Below, piece by piece: positions 24,761-32,462 of a stretch of DNA of 64,000 bases (positions are counted from its first letter, which is position 1; each line of letters opens with the position of its first letter). The DNA is taken from contig QWOQ01000015.1 of assembly GCA_003669585.1 (NCBI GenBank), forward strand, positions 62,001 through 126,000, in the 5' to 3' direction. The translations under genes were made by a program, and so were the position numbers. The stretch is from Planctomycetota bacterium (GTDB lineage: Bacteria; Planctomycetota; Planctomycetia; Pirellulales; UBA1268). A model generated the notes under the pieces. That model was not told where the DNA came from. It saw nothing but the letters and a program-made list of their open reading frames with translations, and ran no database searches.

Positions 24761-25948
24761 TCAGGACCCTTGCGGCCCAAGGGCAACTCGAGGAGCCACC
24801 GCAAGACACTGCGTTGCGGCGATGGATAATTTTTCAACAGCCTCAATCCACTCCGACGGAGCTGTTTCCCATCCACCGGAAAGTCGAATCAGGTGCCGAG
24901 CCTGTGAAGAATCAATGCCCATGGCAGTCAGTACCGCGGATGGTGTTCCCGAAGAAGAACTGCACGCCGACCCAGTGGAGCACGCAATCCCTTCGCGTCC
25001 CAACTGCGCAACCAAACGAATGTTTTCGACCTGTGGCACCAAGACTGCCAGCGTGTTCCAGAGTCGCTCACTGTGTTGACCAAGCGGAATGACTCCCGGC
25101 AATAGTTCGCAAAGCCGTGCTTCTCCGGCATCGCGACCAAAAGCGAGAGAGCGTCTGTGTCGCGCCCCTGTTTCATCTTGGGCACAAGGCGCTCCCTGAT
25201 TTTGAAGATGCACAAGCACTGCCACCATCGCAGTAATGGATGCAAGATCCTCGGTTCCGCCGCGAGAACGATTTTCTTGTGGGCCTCCTCGTTGCGAATG
25301 AAATGAACGAGTATTTTCGGGAATGACCAGAAAGCCGACTCCCTTTGGTCCTCCAAATTTATGGGCGCTACCGGTCACCCAGTCACACGCACCAAGCCCT
25401 TGTATCGGAAGTTTTCCAATCCACTGAGCTGCATCGGTATGAAATGAAATTCCACGCTGTCGACAGAGGTCGAGAATGTTCTCCCAAGGCTGAATCACCC
25501 CTGTTTCGTTGTTGGCTGCCATCACCGACAACAGCACGGGATTCGACGTCGCAAGGAGAGATTCAACGGACTCAAGACAAACGGTACCAGAGACATTCAC
25601 CGGTAGTTCCCGAACTCGATTTCCAAAGAAATGATGGAACGGATCAAGCACGCAGGGATGTTCAATCGCGGAGATTGCCACCGTTGCATCACGGTGGCTG
25701 GTTTGGAAAAGGAATGCGGCGATGGCGTTATTGGCTTCGGTTGCGCCAGAAGTAAAAACGATTCGCTGCGGTTCACAGCCGAGCAGATCTGCAAGAACAT
25801 CTCGGTTGTCTTCTAGGAGCACGCGGGCGACGGCGGCCTCTGGAAAGAGACTGGAGGGATTTTGCCAGTGCTTGTCACTGATTTCCAGCCACGCTTGCCG
25901 TGCGATCGGGTGCAGCGGACTCGTGGCGTTGTAGTCAAAATAAAGCAC
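24761..25948 (-). CDS. Cysteine desulfurase (NifS/IscS family)
   Basis: A PLP enzyme that takes sulfur from cysteine to a persulfide for Fe-S cluster or thio-cofactor assembly. The product shows LYFDYNATSPLHP at the start, FTSGATEANNAIA, AANNETGVIQPW, the PLP lysine in GSAHKFGGPKGVGF, GGPQENRSRGGTED and the catalytic cysteine loop GIACSTGSACSSSSGTPS. GTG 25948 gives 395 residues beginning like other NifS proteins; GTG 25978 or TTG 26065 would add a non-conserved leader. The cysteine loop is long, as in NifS/IscS group I. It is convergent with the isoprenoid cluster and could supply sulfur for its Fe-S proteins, but there is no direct evidence for that link. Confidence 0.92.
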   Translation of the reverse strand: MLYFDYNATSPLHPIARQAWLEISDKHWQNPSSLFPEAAVARVLLEDNRDVLADLLGCEPQRIVFTSGATEANNAIAAFLFQTSHRDATVAISAIEHPCVLDPFHHFFGNRVRELPVNVSGTVCLESVESLLATSNPVLLSVMAANNETGVIQPWENILDLCRQRGISFHTDAAQWIGKLPIQGLGACDWVTGSAHKFGGPKGVGFLVIPENTRSFHSQRGGPQENRSRGGTEDLASITAMVAVLVHLQNQGAPCAQDETGARHRRSLAFGRDAGEARLCELLPGVIPLGQHSERLWNTLAVLVPQVENIRLVAQLGREGIACSTGSACSSSSGTPSAVLTAMGIDSSQARHLIRLSGGWETAPSEWIEAVEKLSIAATQCLAVAPRVALGPQGS

Positions 25949-26292
25949 GGTACGTTTCAGAGGCCCTTGTGGCGGCACTGCGAGTGAGTACTTGAAAAGT
26001 CGCTCGCTCAAAGAGCGTGGACCGTAATGTAGTTCAAGTGCGATTGTAAGCGACGCGTTCAACAACGAGTGAACAAAAAGTCTCCAGCAGCGTGCAGAAC
26101 TCCCTCAGAAGAAGTAAAAATGCTCGATCAAAACGGCAAAGGTATCTCTTAAAAAGAAGATCGAAGAGAAGAGTCTTCAATAAATTTTTATAAAAATAGA
26201 GAGGCGTAACTCATTTTCAAAAACATTTGAGTATCATTGCGTTATTCAGGGTTTCCCTGTCCACAGTGTTGAGTCTAAGGAGTCGAAGAAGA
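25949..26292. other. Intergenic region between nifS-like and HTH-like genes
   Basis: A divergent 344-base gap, AT-rich near 26160-26240. A clear ribosome binding site (AAGGAG at 26278-26283) precedes the plus-strand gene. No RNA gene or operator was recognised. The first part could be coding if the desulfurase starts at one of its upstream alternatives. Confidence 0.5.
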
Positions 26293-26640
26293 ATGGCCGT
26301 CAATAAAAGTGAAGAGATTCGAAGAGTTGCTAACGAACTAAAGCTTCGAGGTGAAATAGTTCGCCCCAAGTCTATTCTCGATATTTTAAAGAAACAGGGA
26401 ATCAATGTGGCGCCGCCACAGGTGTCTATCGTGTTAAAAAAATCTGGTTTAAGACCCAAGCAAAAAGTTCAAAGTGCAGCCCCGAAAGTCGTTCTCGCAG
26501 CCAAGTCTGAAAAACCGTCAGTCCCTCAAGGAAGGGCTGTAAACATCGATGATTTAATCGCCGCTAAAAAATTCGCGGTTCAATTTGGTGGCGTGCAAAA
26601 GGCGATTACGGCGTTGAGCGCATTGAACCGGTTGTCGTAG
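26293..26640 (+). CDS. Small HTH-like protein, unknown function
   Basis: A 115-residue basic protein. Residues 1-55 have the pattern of a short winged-helix or HTH unit: KSEEIRRVANELKLRGE, then RPKSILDILKKQGINVAPPQVSIVLKK, where the second helix-turn-helix resembles a recognition element. Similar short 'IVxxLKxxGixVsxxxVsxVlkk' proteins are common in planctomycetes. A lysine/proline/alanine linker follows, and a second helical segment (IDDLIAAKKFAVQFGGVQKAITALSAL) ends the protein. The start is ATG 26293 with AAGGAG ten bases before. It stands alone, followed by an 11-base hairpin. DNA binding is inferred, no target known. Confidence 0.7.
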   Translation: MAVNKSEEIRRVANELKLRGEIVRPKSILDILKKQGINVAPPQVSIVLKKSGLRPKQKVQSAAPKVVLAAKSEKPSVPQGRAVNIDDLIAAKKFAVQFGGVQKAITALSALNRLS

Positions 26641-26663
26641 TGTGCCTTTGTGACACTTGTAGA

Positions 26664-26696
26664 ACCGAACTCGATGCTCATGCCGTCGAGTTCGGT
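26664..26696. terminator. 11-base-pair hairpin between small HTH gene and tRNA-Gln
   Basis: Arms 26664-26674 and 26686-26696 are exact reverse complements with an 11-base loop. The hairpin starts 24 bases after the stop of the HTH-like gene and lies 3' of tRNA-Gln on the opposite strand, so it could end both convergent transcripts. There is no T-run on either side, so it is a weak intrinsic terminator at best. Confidence 0.45.
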
Positions 26697-26734
26697 CTGC
26701 TCTTGATCGGACAATCGATGCAAAGACTTTGTGA

Positions 26735-26805
26735 TTACCCGGCTAGGATTCGAACCTAGACAAAGGGAACCAAAGTCCCTTGTGCTACCGTTACACCACC
26801 GGGTA
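26735..26805 (-). tRNA. tRNA-Gln (anticodon UUG)
   Basis: On the minus strand the sequence folds as a 71-base tRNA: acceptor arms TACCCGG / CCGGGTA with discriminator A, an anticodon stem AGGGA/TCCCT around loop CTTTGGT giving anticodon UUG, and a T arm with GGTTCGAATCC. The weak U1-A72 pair is typical of bacterial tRNA-Gln. CCA is not encoded. It lies between the convergent HTH-like gene and rex. Confidence 0.95.
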
Positions 26806-26917
26806 GTGTCATAAAAATAAAAATGCATTCTCTGAACACAGAATCGTACACACCACTGAGCCAGTCGAAAACGGTTTGTTCTGCCAGCCGAATGCCATGC
26901 AAGCTTGGCGATTTTTT

Positions 26918-27637
26918 TCATCCACCGGGTCCTGTGGAGTGATCGGGTGCGAACGGTGCAACTGCATCGCGAGCAGCGAGTTTGCTTGTGACTGCAAAAC
27001 TCAACTGTTCAAGTTCAATTGCCAGATCAACTCCTACGGATTGAACGTGAGCAGGAAGCACAATGGTTACTGGTGCAAAATTAACAATTCCTTCGATACC
27101 AGTCTCCACCAGTTCATCAGCCACCAACTGAGCATATTCAACCGGTACAACAATCATGGCCAGGCGAATCGATTTTTCGCGTACCGTGGCTGAAAGATCT
27201 TCCATACGCTGAATTGTAATGCCATGGACGACTGTTCCAACTTTGGATAGATCGCGGTCAAATGCGGCAACAATAGTGAAGTTCTGTCGTCCAAATCCTC
27301 GGTATCCTAAAAGTGCTTGTCCAAGGTGGCCGGCGCCAACCATGGCCACCGGCCACAGGCAATTTGTGCCGAGAATTGTCTGCATTGCAGCAATCAGTTC
27401 GCCGCAGCGGTATCCCACGCCGGGGTATCCAAATTGGCCAAAAAATCCGAGATCTTTGCGGACCTGGGCATCACCAAATCCTAAAAGAGCCCCGAGCTGA
27501 CCACTCGAAATTGTTTCGTGTCCGGACGATTCGAGCCGCTGTAATTCACGCAAGTACAAGCTCAGCCGACTGACCACGACTTTTGGCACAGTGGCATCTG
27601 AAGGGCTATCGTCGGGTCGGTGCTGTGATTCAGACAT
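26918..27637 (-). CDS. rex: Redox-sensing transcriptional repressor Rex
   Basis: Rex senses the NADH/NAD ratio and represses fermentation and respiration genes at low NADH. The 239-residue protein has the N-terminal winged helix (VVSRLSLYLRELQRLESSG... ISSGQLGALLGFGDAQVRKDLGFFGQFGYPGVGY), the Rossmann motif VAMVGAGHLGQALLGY and the strand TIVAAFDRD, then IVPVEYAQLVADELVETGIEGIVNFAP. ATG 27637 is preceded by AGAGG. The gene is transcribed away from the YTV repeat gene across a 469-base gap. A TGTG...CACA element at 27723-27735 has the wrong spacing for a Rex operator, so autoregulation is not shown. Confidence 0.96.
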   Translation of the reverse strand: MSESQHRPDDSPSDATVPKVVVSRLSLYLRELQRLESSGHETISSGQLGALLGFGDAQVRKDLGFFGQFGYPGVGYRCGELIAAMQTILGTNCLWPVAMVGAGHLGQALLGYRGFGRQNFTIVAAFDRDLSKVGTVVHGITIQRMEDLSATVREKSIRLAMIVVPVEYAQLVADELVETGIEGIVNFAPVTIVLPAHVQSVGVDLAIELEQLSFAVTSKLAARDAVAPFAPDHSTGPGG

Positions 27638-28106
27638 GAAACCTCTTGAAAGGAAAAACAGAGTGGGGAATCATCGGTTGGAGTCATCCTTCTCTCACCA
27701 AGTTCGAGGCGAACGACTCTTCTGTGTGGATCACAAACAGAATGAAATCGCTCAGATCGAAGCAAAAAATGATTGACCACTTTTAGACAGAATATCGCTG
27801 ATGCAACAAAAAAACTCAAAATTCAGATGCGCTTCGATTTTAGGTCAAACAAATAGTTTTTTCGGCAAAAATCATATTTTCAGGCTTAAATCGTGTTTTT
27901 ATGACTGTATGGATTGATCTGATTAAGTCAAATAAGTACGACTCAGTGGATTAGGAAATCTTCATTGATTACATCATATGGTAAAGCAGCGTCGACTTTA
28001 TCACCGATAGTTCAGGAGTCGAGGGCAATGAGCTCCTCGTCAAACAATCGTTTTCCCATCACCCAATTTTTTAGGAGTCGTCCTCATCACGAGGCAGCAG
28101 AACATC
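27638..28106. other. Intergenic region between rex and the YTV-repeat gene
   Basis: A 469-base divergent gap. The part from 27780 to 27960 is markedly AT-rich with T and A runs, as expected for promoters of both genes and possibly a long leader of the repeat protein mRNA. No small gene, tRNA or convincing promoter hexamer pair was identified. Confidence 0.5.
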
Positions 28107-30371
28107 ATGAACAGAGCGTGGATTGGATGTCTGCTGGCCCTTGCACTGATTGTATCGACCGTTCAACGGGTCGACGCAGCCTACTGCGGAGTGGCCAGCT
28201 ACAAGCACGGGTCCGCAAAACTGACCACGGTCGGTTTTGCCGGTGCTCGTAAGCAGTGTTCGAGTTGTGATTCACCATCGGAGCCGAGTTGTGCGGCTCC
28301 TGCGACTCGTATGGTGAAAGAAGTCGTGTACGAAAAACGTGAGTACACCTGTTACAAGACAATCTGCTCAAAAGTAATTGAGCAAAAGACAATCGACTGC
28401 GTTCGATACGAGACTGAAAAGTCTGTCAAAGAGGTTCAGTACAAGGTTTGCAAACCAGTGTGGGAAACGCGGATTCGTTCCGTAAATTACACCGTTTCCA
28501 AGCCGGTCTGGGAAACAATTACGAAGGAGATTCCATACACGGTAATGAAGCCCGTGTACGAGACGAAGACCCGTGAGATTCGTCATACGGTCTGCAAGCC
28601 GGTCTATGAAACAGTGACGAAAGAGATTCCTTACACGGTCTGTAAGCCGGTGTATGAAACCCGTGAGCAGACGTATACGGTCTGTAAGCCGGTCTATGAA
28701 ACTCGCACTCGCGAGATTCCCTACACCGTCTGCAAACCGGTGTACGAGACATGCACTCGTGAAATTCCTTACACGGTCTGCAAGCCTGTCTACGAGACCC
28801 GCGAGCGAACCTACACCGTTTGTAAACCGGTCTATGAAACTCGCACTCGCGAGATTCCCTACACCGTCTGCAAGCCTGTGTATGAGACAAAAACTCGCGA
28901 GATTCCCTACACCGTCTGCAAACCGGTGTACGAGACATGCACCCGCGAGATTCCTTATACGGTCTGCAAGCCTGTCTACGAGACCCGCGAGCGAACCTAC
29001 ACCGTTTGTAAACCGGTCTATGAAACTCGCACTCGCGAGATTCCCTACACCGTCTGCAAACCGGTCTATGAAACAGTCACCAAAGAGATTCCCTACACGG
29101 TCTGCAAACCGGTCTACGAAACGGTCACGAAGGAGATTCCTTACACGGTTTGCAAGCCAGTCCATGAGATGCGAGAGCGGGAAATTTGCCGTACTGTCTG
29201 CAAGCCCGTTCACTTTACAAAGACCGTTCAGGTGCACTGCGGTCACTACGAGGAAGAGCGGATCGAGATTCCAGGTCCAGTGATCACCAAGTGCGTGCGT
29301 GAACCAGGATGCTGGGTGTGGGATTCCTGCTGCTGCAAGTGCGTCTATCGACCCGGCGCAATCAGAAAAATCGAACAGCAGTGCCCATCACGGACCATTT
29401 GTAAGAAGGTCTGGGTTCCAGAGGTTCGAGAAAAAGAAATCAAGTGCGTGAAGTACGAGCGAGAGACCGTTGTTGAGAAGCAGGAGTACAAGGTCTGTCG
29501 GATGGTATCCGAACAGCGTGTCCGCACCTGCTCTTATCAGGTCTGCAAAATGGTGTCCGAGAATCGAGTAAAGACCTGCTCAAATCAGGTCTGCAAGATG
29601 GTTCCCGAGCATCGCGTCCGCACCTGCGAATACAAGGTCTGCACGATGGTTCAGGAACAGAAGAGTTGCCAGTATCAGGTTTGCAAAATGGTTCCTGAGC
29701 ATCGCGTGAAGACCTGCTCCTATCAGGTTTGCAAGATGGTTCCCGAGCATCGCGTGAAGACCTGCCAGTATCAGGTCTGCACGATGGTGGCAGAACAGCG
29801 AATTCGCACCTGCGAATACAAGGTCTGCACGATGGTTCAGGAACAGAAGAGTTGCCAGTATCAGGTGTGCAAGATGGTTCCCGAGCATCGCGTGAAGACC
29901 TGCTCGTATCAGGTGTGCAAGATGGTTCCCGAACATCGTGTGAAAACCTGCGAGTACAAGGTTTGCACAATGGTGCCCGAGCAACGGACCAAGACGTATC
30001 AGGTTTGCAAGATGGTTCCTGAGCATCGCGTGAAGACCTGCTCGTATCAGGTGTGCAAGATGGTTCCGGAGGAACGAGTTCAGGTATGTGAATACAAGGT
30101 TTGCACAATGGTGCCTGAGCACCGTGTCAAAACCTGCTGCTCGAAAGTGTGCAAGATGGTCTGTGAATCTATGACCAAGGAAGTGCCGTACAAGGTTTGT
30201 ACGATGGTCGAAGAAACATGCACCAAGCAGATTCCTATCTGTACCACGAAGCCGGTTCACTACACCAAGACAATCGATGTTGTGCGTATGGTGCCGAAAA
30301 AAGTTGCCTATACGGTGACTCGGTGCGTGCCTACGACGGTTTGTCGCGAGGTTCCGGTGTGCTGCGAGTGA
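28107..30371 (+). CDS. Secreted Cys-rich YTV-repeat protein
   Basis: A 754-residue secreted protein. A signal peptide (MNRAWIGCLLALALIVSTVQRVDA) leads to a mature chain with two repeat arrays. The first (about residues 110-375) has around 17 units of 15-16 residues with consensus IPYTVCKPVYETxTRE. The second (about 460-695) has around 16 units with consensus QVCKMVPEHRVKTCSY. A non-repetitive Cys/Trp-rich segment (REPGCWVWDSCCCKC) joins them. YTV repeats are a planctomycete-typical module of cell-surface proteins. One conserved cysteine per unit (two in the second array) suggests disulfide cross-linking, in keeping with the Cys-rich proteinaceous surface described in the phylum. It stands alone and ends in a strong terminator. 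Confidence 0.9.
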   Translation: MNRAWIGCLLALALIVSTVQRVDAAYCGVASYKHGSAKLTTVGFAGARKQCSSCDSPSEPSCAAPATRMVKEVVYEKREYTCYKTICSKVIEQKTIDCVRYETEKSVKEVQYKVCKPVWETRIRSVNYTVSKPVWETITKEIPYTVMKPVYETKTREIRHTVCKPVYETVTKEIPYTVCKPVYETREQTYTVCKPVYETRTREIPYTVCKPVYETCTREIPYTVCKPVYETRERTYTVCKPVYETRTREIPYTVCKPVYETKTREIPYTVCKPVYETCTREIPYTVCKPVYETRERTYTVCKPVYETRTREIPYTVCKPVYETVTKEIPYTVCKPVYETVTKEIPYTVCKPVHEMREREICRTVCKPVHFTKTVQVHCGHYEEERIEIPGPVITKCVREPGCWVWDSCCCKCVYRPGAIRKIEQQCPSRTICKKVWVPEVREKEIKCVKYERETVVEKQEYKVCRMVSEQRVRTCSYQVCKMVSENRVKTCSNQVCKMVPEHRVRTCEYKVCTMVQEQKSCQYQVCKMVPEHRVKTCSYQVCKMVPEHRVKTCQYQVCTMVAEQRIRTCEYKVCTMVQEQKSCQYQVCKMVPEHRVKTCSYQVCKMVPEHRVKTCEYKVCTMVPEQRTKTYQVCKMVPEHRVKTCSYQVCKMVPEERVQVCEYKVCTMVPEHRVKTCCSKVCKMVCESMTKEVPYKVCTMVEETCTKQIPICTTKPVHYTKTIDVVRMVPKKVAYTVTRCVPTTVCREVPVCCE
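28441..29220 (+). repeat. In-gene tandem repeat array 1 (about 48-base units)
   Basis: Around 17 imperfect DNA units of 45-48 bases encode the YTVCKPVYET repeats. Some blocks are nearly identical over more than 100 bases (for example around 28785-28860 and 28970-29045), which points to recent duplication or gene conversion inside the array. Confidence 0.85.
29485..30190 (+). repeat. In-gene tandem repeat array 2 (about 48-base units)
   Basis: Around 16 imperfect DNA units encode the QVCKMVPEHRVKTC repeats, with shorter 42-base units reading KVCTMVQEQKSCQY at about 29635 and 29820. The blocks at 29640-29780 and 29815-29960 are near copies, evidence of higher-order duplication. Confidence 0.85.
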
Positions 30372-30439
30372 GGCAATGATGAATGTCCTCTATTGGTGAA
30401 CAGCCGATAGCGGACAGACTGAAAATGGTAGAAAACGAA

Positions 30440-30478
30440 AACGGCCCGGTCCAGCGATGGACCGGGCCGTTGTTTTTT
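30440..30478 (+). terminator. Rho-independent terminator after YTV-repeat gene
   Basis: A 13-base-pair GC-rich stem (arms 30440-30452 and 30459-30471, core GGCCCGGTCC) with a 6-base loop is followed by TTGTTTTTT. It lies 68 bases after the stop. An A-rich flank on the other side would also allow weak termination of the convergent clpS transcript. Confidence 0.93.
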
Positions 30479-30563
30479 ATGAAAAAAGTACTCGGACAAA
30501 AACTATGCGACGAAATGTTTTCGTGTTGATAGTTCTCGGATAATGGAAAGAGTTGCTAAAAAA

Positions 30564-30956
30564 TCAACACTCTGCTTCGATTGAGGAACTCATCGATCCG
30601 GTTGATCGAGCAATCAATTGATCCGATCCAAATGCATGAATCTGATCACGTTTGAGTTCTGCATGCTCCTTGGTTGTGGTTAAAACAACAGCTCTCCCCG
30701 ATGCATCAACCTCACGAGCAATTTGAAACCCACGCTCGGCAGAATGTCTAAAAAGCTGCTTCAGCATTCGGATTACGTACTCGTAACTGTGATCCTCGTC
30801 ATTCCAAAGAATGACATGATGACGAGGCTGTTTGCAAGGACGTGTTGATGCCCGCTGATCAGTCGACGTATCAGCTTCACTCTGTGAATGAAGAGTTCCA
30901 CTCTGAGAAGCGGTTGTCGTGGTTGCAAAACTGGTCGCACTGGCGGAAAACAACAT
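30564..30956 (-). CDS. clpS: ClpS adaptor protein with extended N-terminus
   Basis: ClpS delivers N-degron substrates to ClpAP or ClpCP. The 130-residue product contains the core HHVILWNDEDHSYEYVIRMLKQLF (family: VvLhNDdyttmefVv..L) and AREVDASGRAVVLTTTKEHAELKRDQIHAFG. Residues 1-45 form a Ser/Thr-rich, probably disordered extension. ATG 30956 was preferred because longer starts add an unrelated leader that overlaps the divergent serS promoter region. The gene is divergent from serS with 137 bases between the starts, and convergent with the YTV-repeat gene. Its Clp ATPase partner is not in the window. Confidence 0.88.
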   Translation of the reverse strand: MLFSASATSFATTTTASQSGTLHSQSEADTSTDQRASTRPCKQPRHHVILWNDEDHSYEYVIRMLKQLFRHSAERGFQIAREVDASGRAVVLTTTKEHAELKRDQIHAFGSDQLIARSTGSMSSSIEAEC

Positions 30957-31093
30957 GTCTTGGCAGACTCCTGTTCGAGATTTTGTTACGAATTGAAGGC
31001 CGTGGGACCAAAGTTCGAATGAATACGTCTCATTGTAGAAACAAAAGAGACGGTACAAAAGTGCCAGTCTGACAACCGAGGGAGGAATATCGC

Positions 31094-32386
31094 GTGCTCG
31101 ATCGCCGGTGGGTCGCCGACAATGTGGATGCGGTCGCCGACAATTGCAAAAAACGTGGGAGTTCTGCGGACGTTGTTCGTTTTTCTGAACTGGAGCGATC
31201 CAGAAGATCGATTCAGGCAGAGCTTGACGGTCTCAACCACGAAGCTGGTGTGGTGAGTAAATCAATTGGCTCTTCCGCAGATCCAGCCGAGCGAGAAGCC
31301 AGAAAAAATCAAGGGAGACGATTGCGAGAAGACATCGCAAAAGTTGAGCTTCGGCTTGAATCCGCAGTGAAAGATTCTGAGGAAATTCTAAAAGCAATCC
31401 CGAATTTGACCCACCCAGAAGCACCTCAAGGAGGTGAAGACGCAGCTGTGGAAATTCGAAGAGGGCGCACGCCGGTTCCAGAGTTTACGTTCACTCCCAT
31501 CGATCATGTTGAAATTGGTCGTCGACTCGAATTGTTTGACTTCGACGCAGGAGCGCGAGTTGCAGGCCACGGATTTTATTTTCTCACGAACGAAGCAGTG
31601 CTCTTGGAACTTGCGCTTCAAAAGTACGCAGTCGATTTCCTGATGCGCAAAAAGTTTACTGTCATGACCACCCCGGATCTTGCAAGAGACACGGTTCTCG
31701 AAGGCACGGGTTTCATGCCACGCGGTCCAGAAACCCAGATTTACTCGATTTCTGGAAGCGATTTGTCGTTGGTCGCCACAGCAGAAATTACGCTCGGTGG
31801 CTCCATGCAGGATCGTATTTTTGAAGTGGATGAACTGCCTCTGAAAATCTGTGGTATCAGTCACTGTTTTCGCACAGAGGCTGGTGCTCACGGCCGCGCG
31901 ACGCGGGGGCTTTATCGAGTGCATCAGTTTACGAAGATCGAAATGTTTGCCTTTACACTTCCCGAGCAAAGTGAAGAGATGCATCGTTACCTCCTCGAAC
32001 TGGAGTGTGATCTCTTTGACGGTCTTGGAATCCCCTATCGTGTGATCGATACTGCAAGCGGCGATCTTGGTGGGCCGGCCTATCGCAAATACGATCTCGA
32101 AGCGTGGATGCCTGGCCGTGGCAAGGCAGGCGAATGGGGTGAAGTGACCAGCACATCCAACTGCACCGATTACCAGGCTCGACGACTTGCGATTCGGTTT
32201 CGTAAGTCGGGTGAAAAGGGAACATCGTTTGTGCACACACTCAACGGCACTGCGATCGCTGTCAGTCGTGCAATCGTTGCCATTCTTGAGAATTATCAGT
32301 GTGCGGACGGGTCTGTGACGGTGCCTGACGTCTTGGTGCCGTGGGTTGGCACAAAGAACATCGCTCCTCGCAGGGGAGCACAATAA
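31094..32386 (+). CDS. serS: Seryl-tRNA synthetase
   Basis: SerS charges tRNA-Ser. The 430-residue product has the N-terminal coiled-coil arm (about residues 25-105) that contacts the long variable arm of the tRNA, and the class II catalytic motifs: GTGFMPRGPETQIYSI, TAEITLGGSM, CFRTEAGAHGRATRGLYRVHQFTKIEMF (motif 2), and FVHTLNGTAIAVSRAIVAILENYQ (motif 3). The start is GTG 31094 with GGAGGA eleven bases upstream. Note the common bacterial spelling TSNCTDYQARRL is complete. It is monocistronic between clpS and the S1 protein. Confidence 0.97.
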   Translation: MLDRRWVADNVDAVADNCKKRGSSADVVRFSELERSRRSIQAELDGLNHEAGVVSKSIGSSADPAEREARKNQGRRLREDIAKVELRLESAVKDSEEILKAIPNLTHPEAPQGGEDAAVEIRRGRTPVPEFTFTPIDHVEIGRRLELFDFDAGARVAGHGFYFLTNEAVLLELALQKYAVDFLMRKKFTVMTTPDLARDTVLEGTGFMPRGPETQIYSISGSDLSLVATAEITLGGSMQDRIFEVDELPLKICGISHCFRTEAGAHGRATRGLYRVHQFTKIEMFAFTLPEQSEEMHRYLLELECDLFDGLGIPYRVIDTASGDLGGPAYRKYDLEAWMPGRGKAGEWGEVTSTSNCTDYQARRLAIRFRKSGEKGTSFVHTLNGTAIAVSRAIVAILENYQCADGSVTVPDVLVPWVGTKNIAPRRGAQ

Positions 32387-32462
32387 AGACTCAGACGCAT
32401 CGCTGTGAAAATAACTGTGATCACTTACAAAAATGTGACTGCAAAAAGCAGTTCAACAGATT

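Noticed and set aside
27719-27737. TGTG...CACA inverted element upstream of rex
   Set aside because: The spacer is five bases, while Rex operators have TGTG and CACA separated by eight, so it does not fit.
28368-30260. Long minus-strand open frames across the YTV-repeat gene, up to about 290 codons
   Set aside because: They mirror the repeat units of the plus-strand gene, have no ribosome binding sites and encode repetitive strings of Arg, Ala, Asp and Leu. They arise from codon bias within the repeats.
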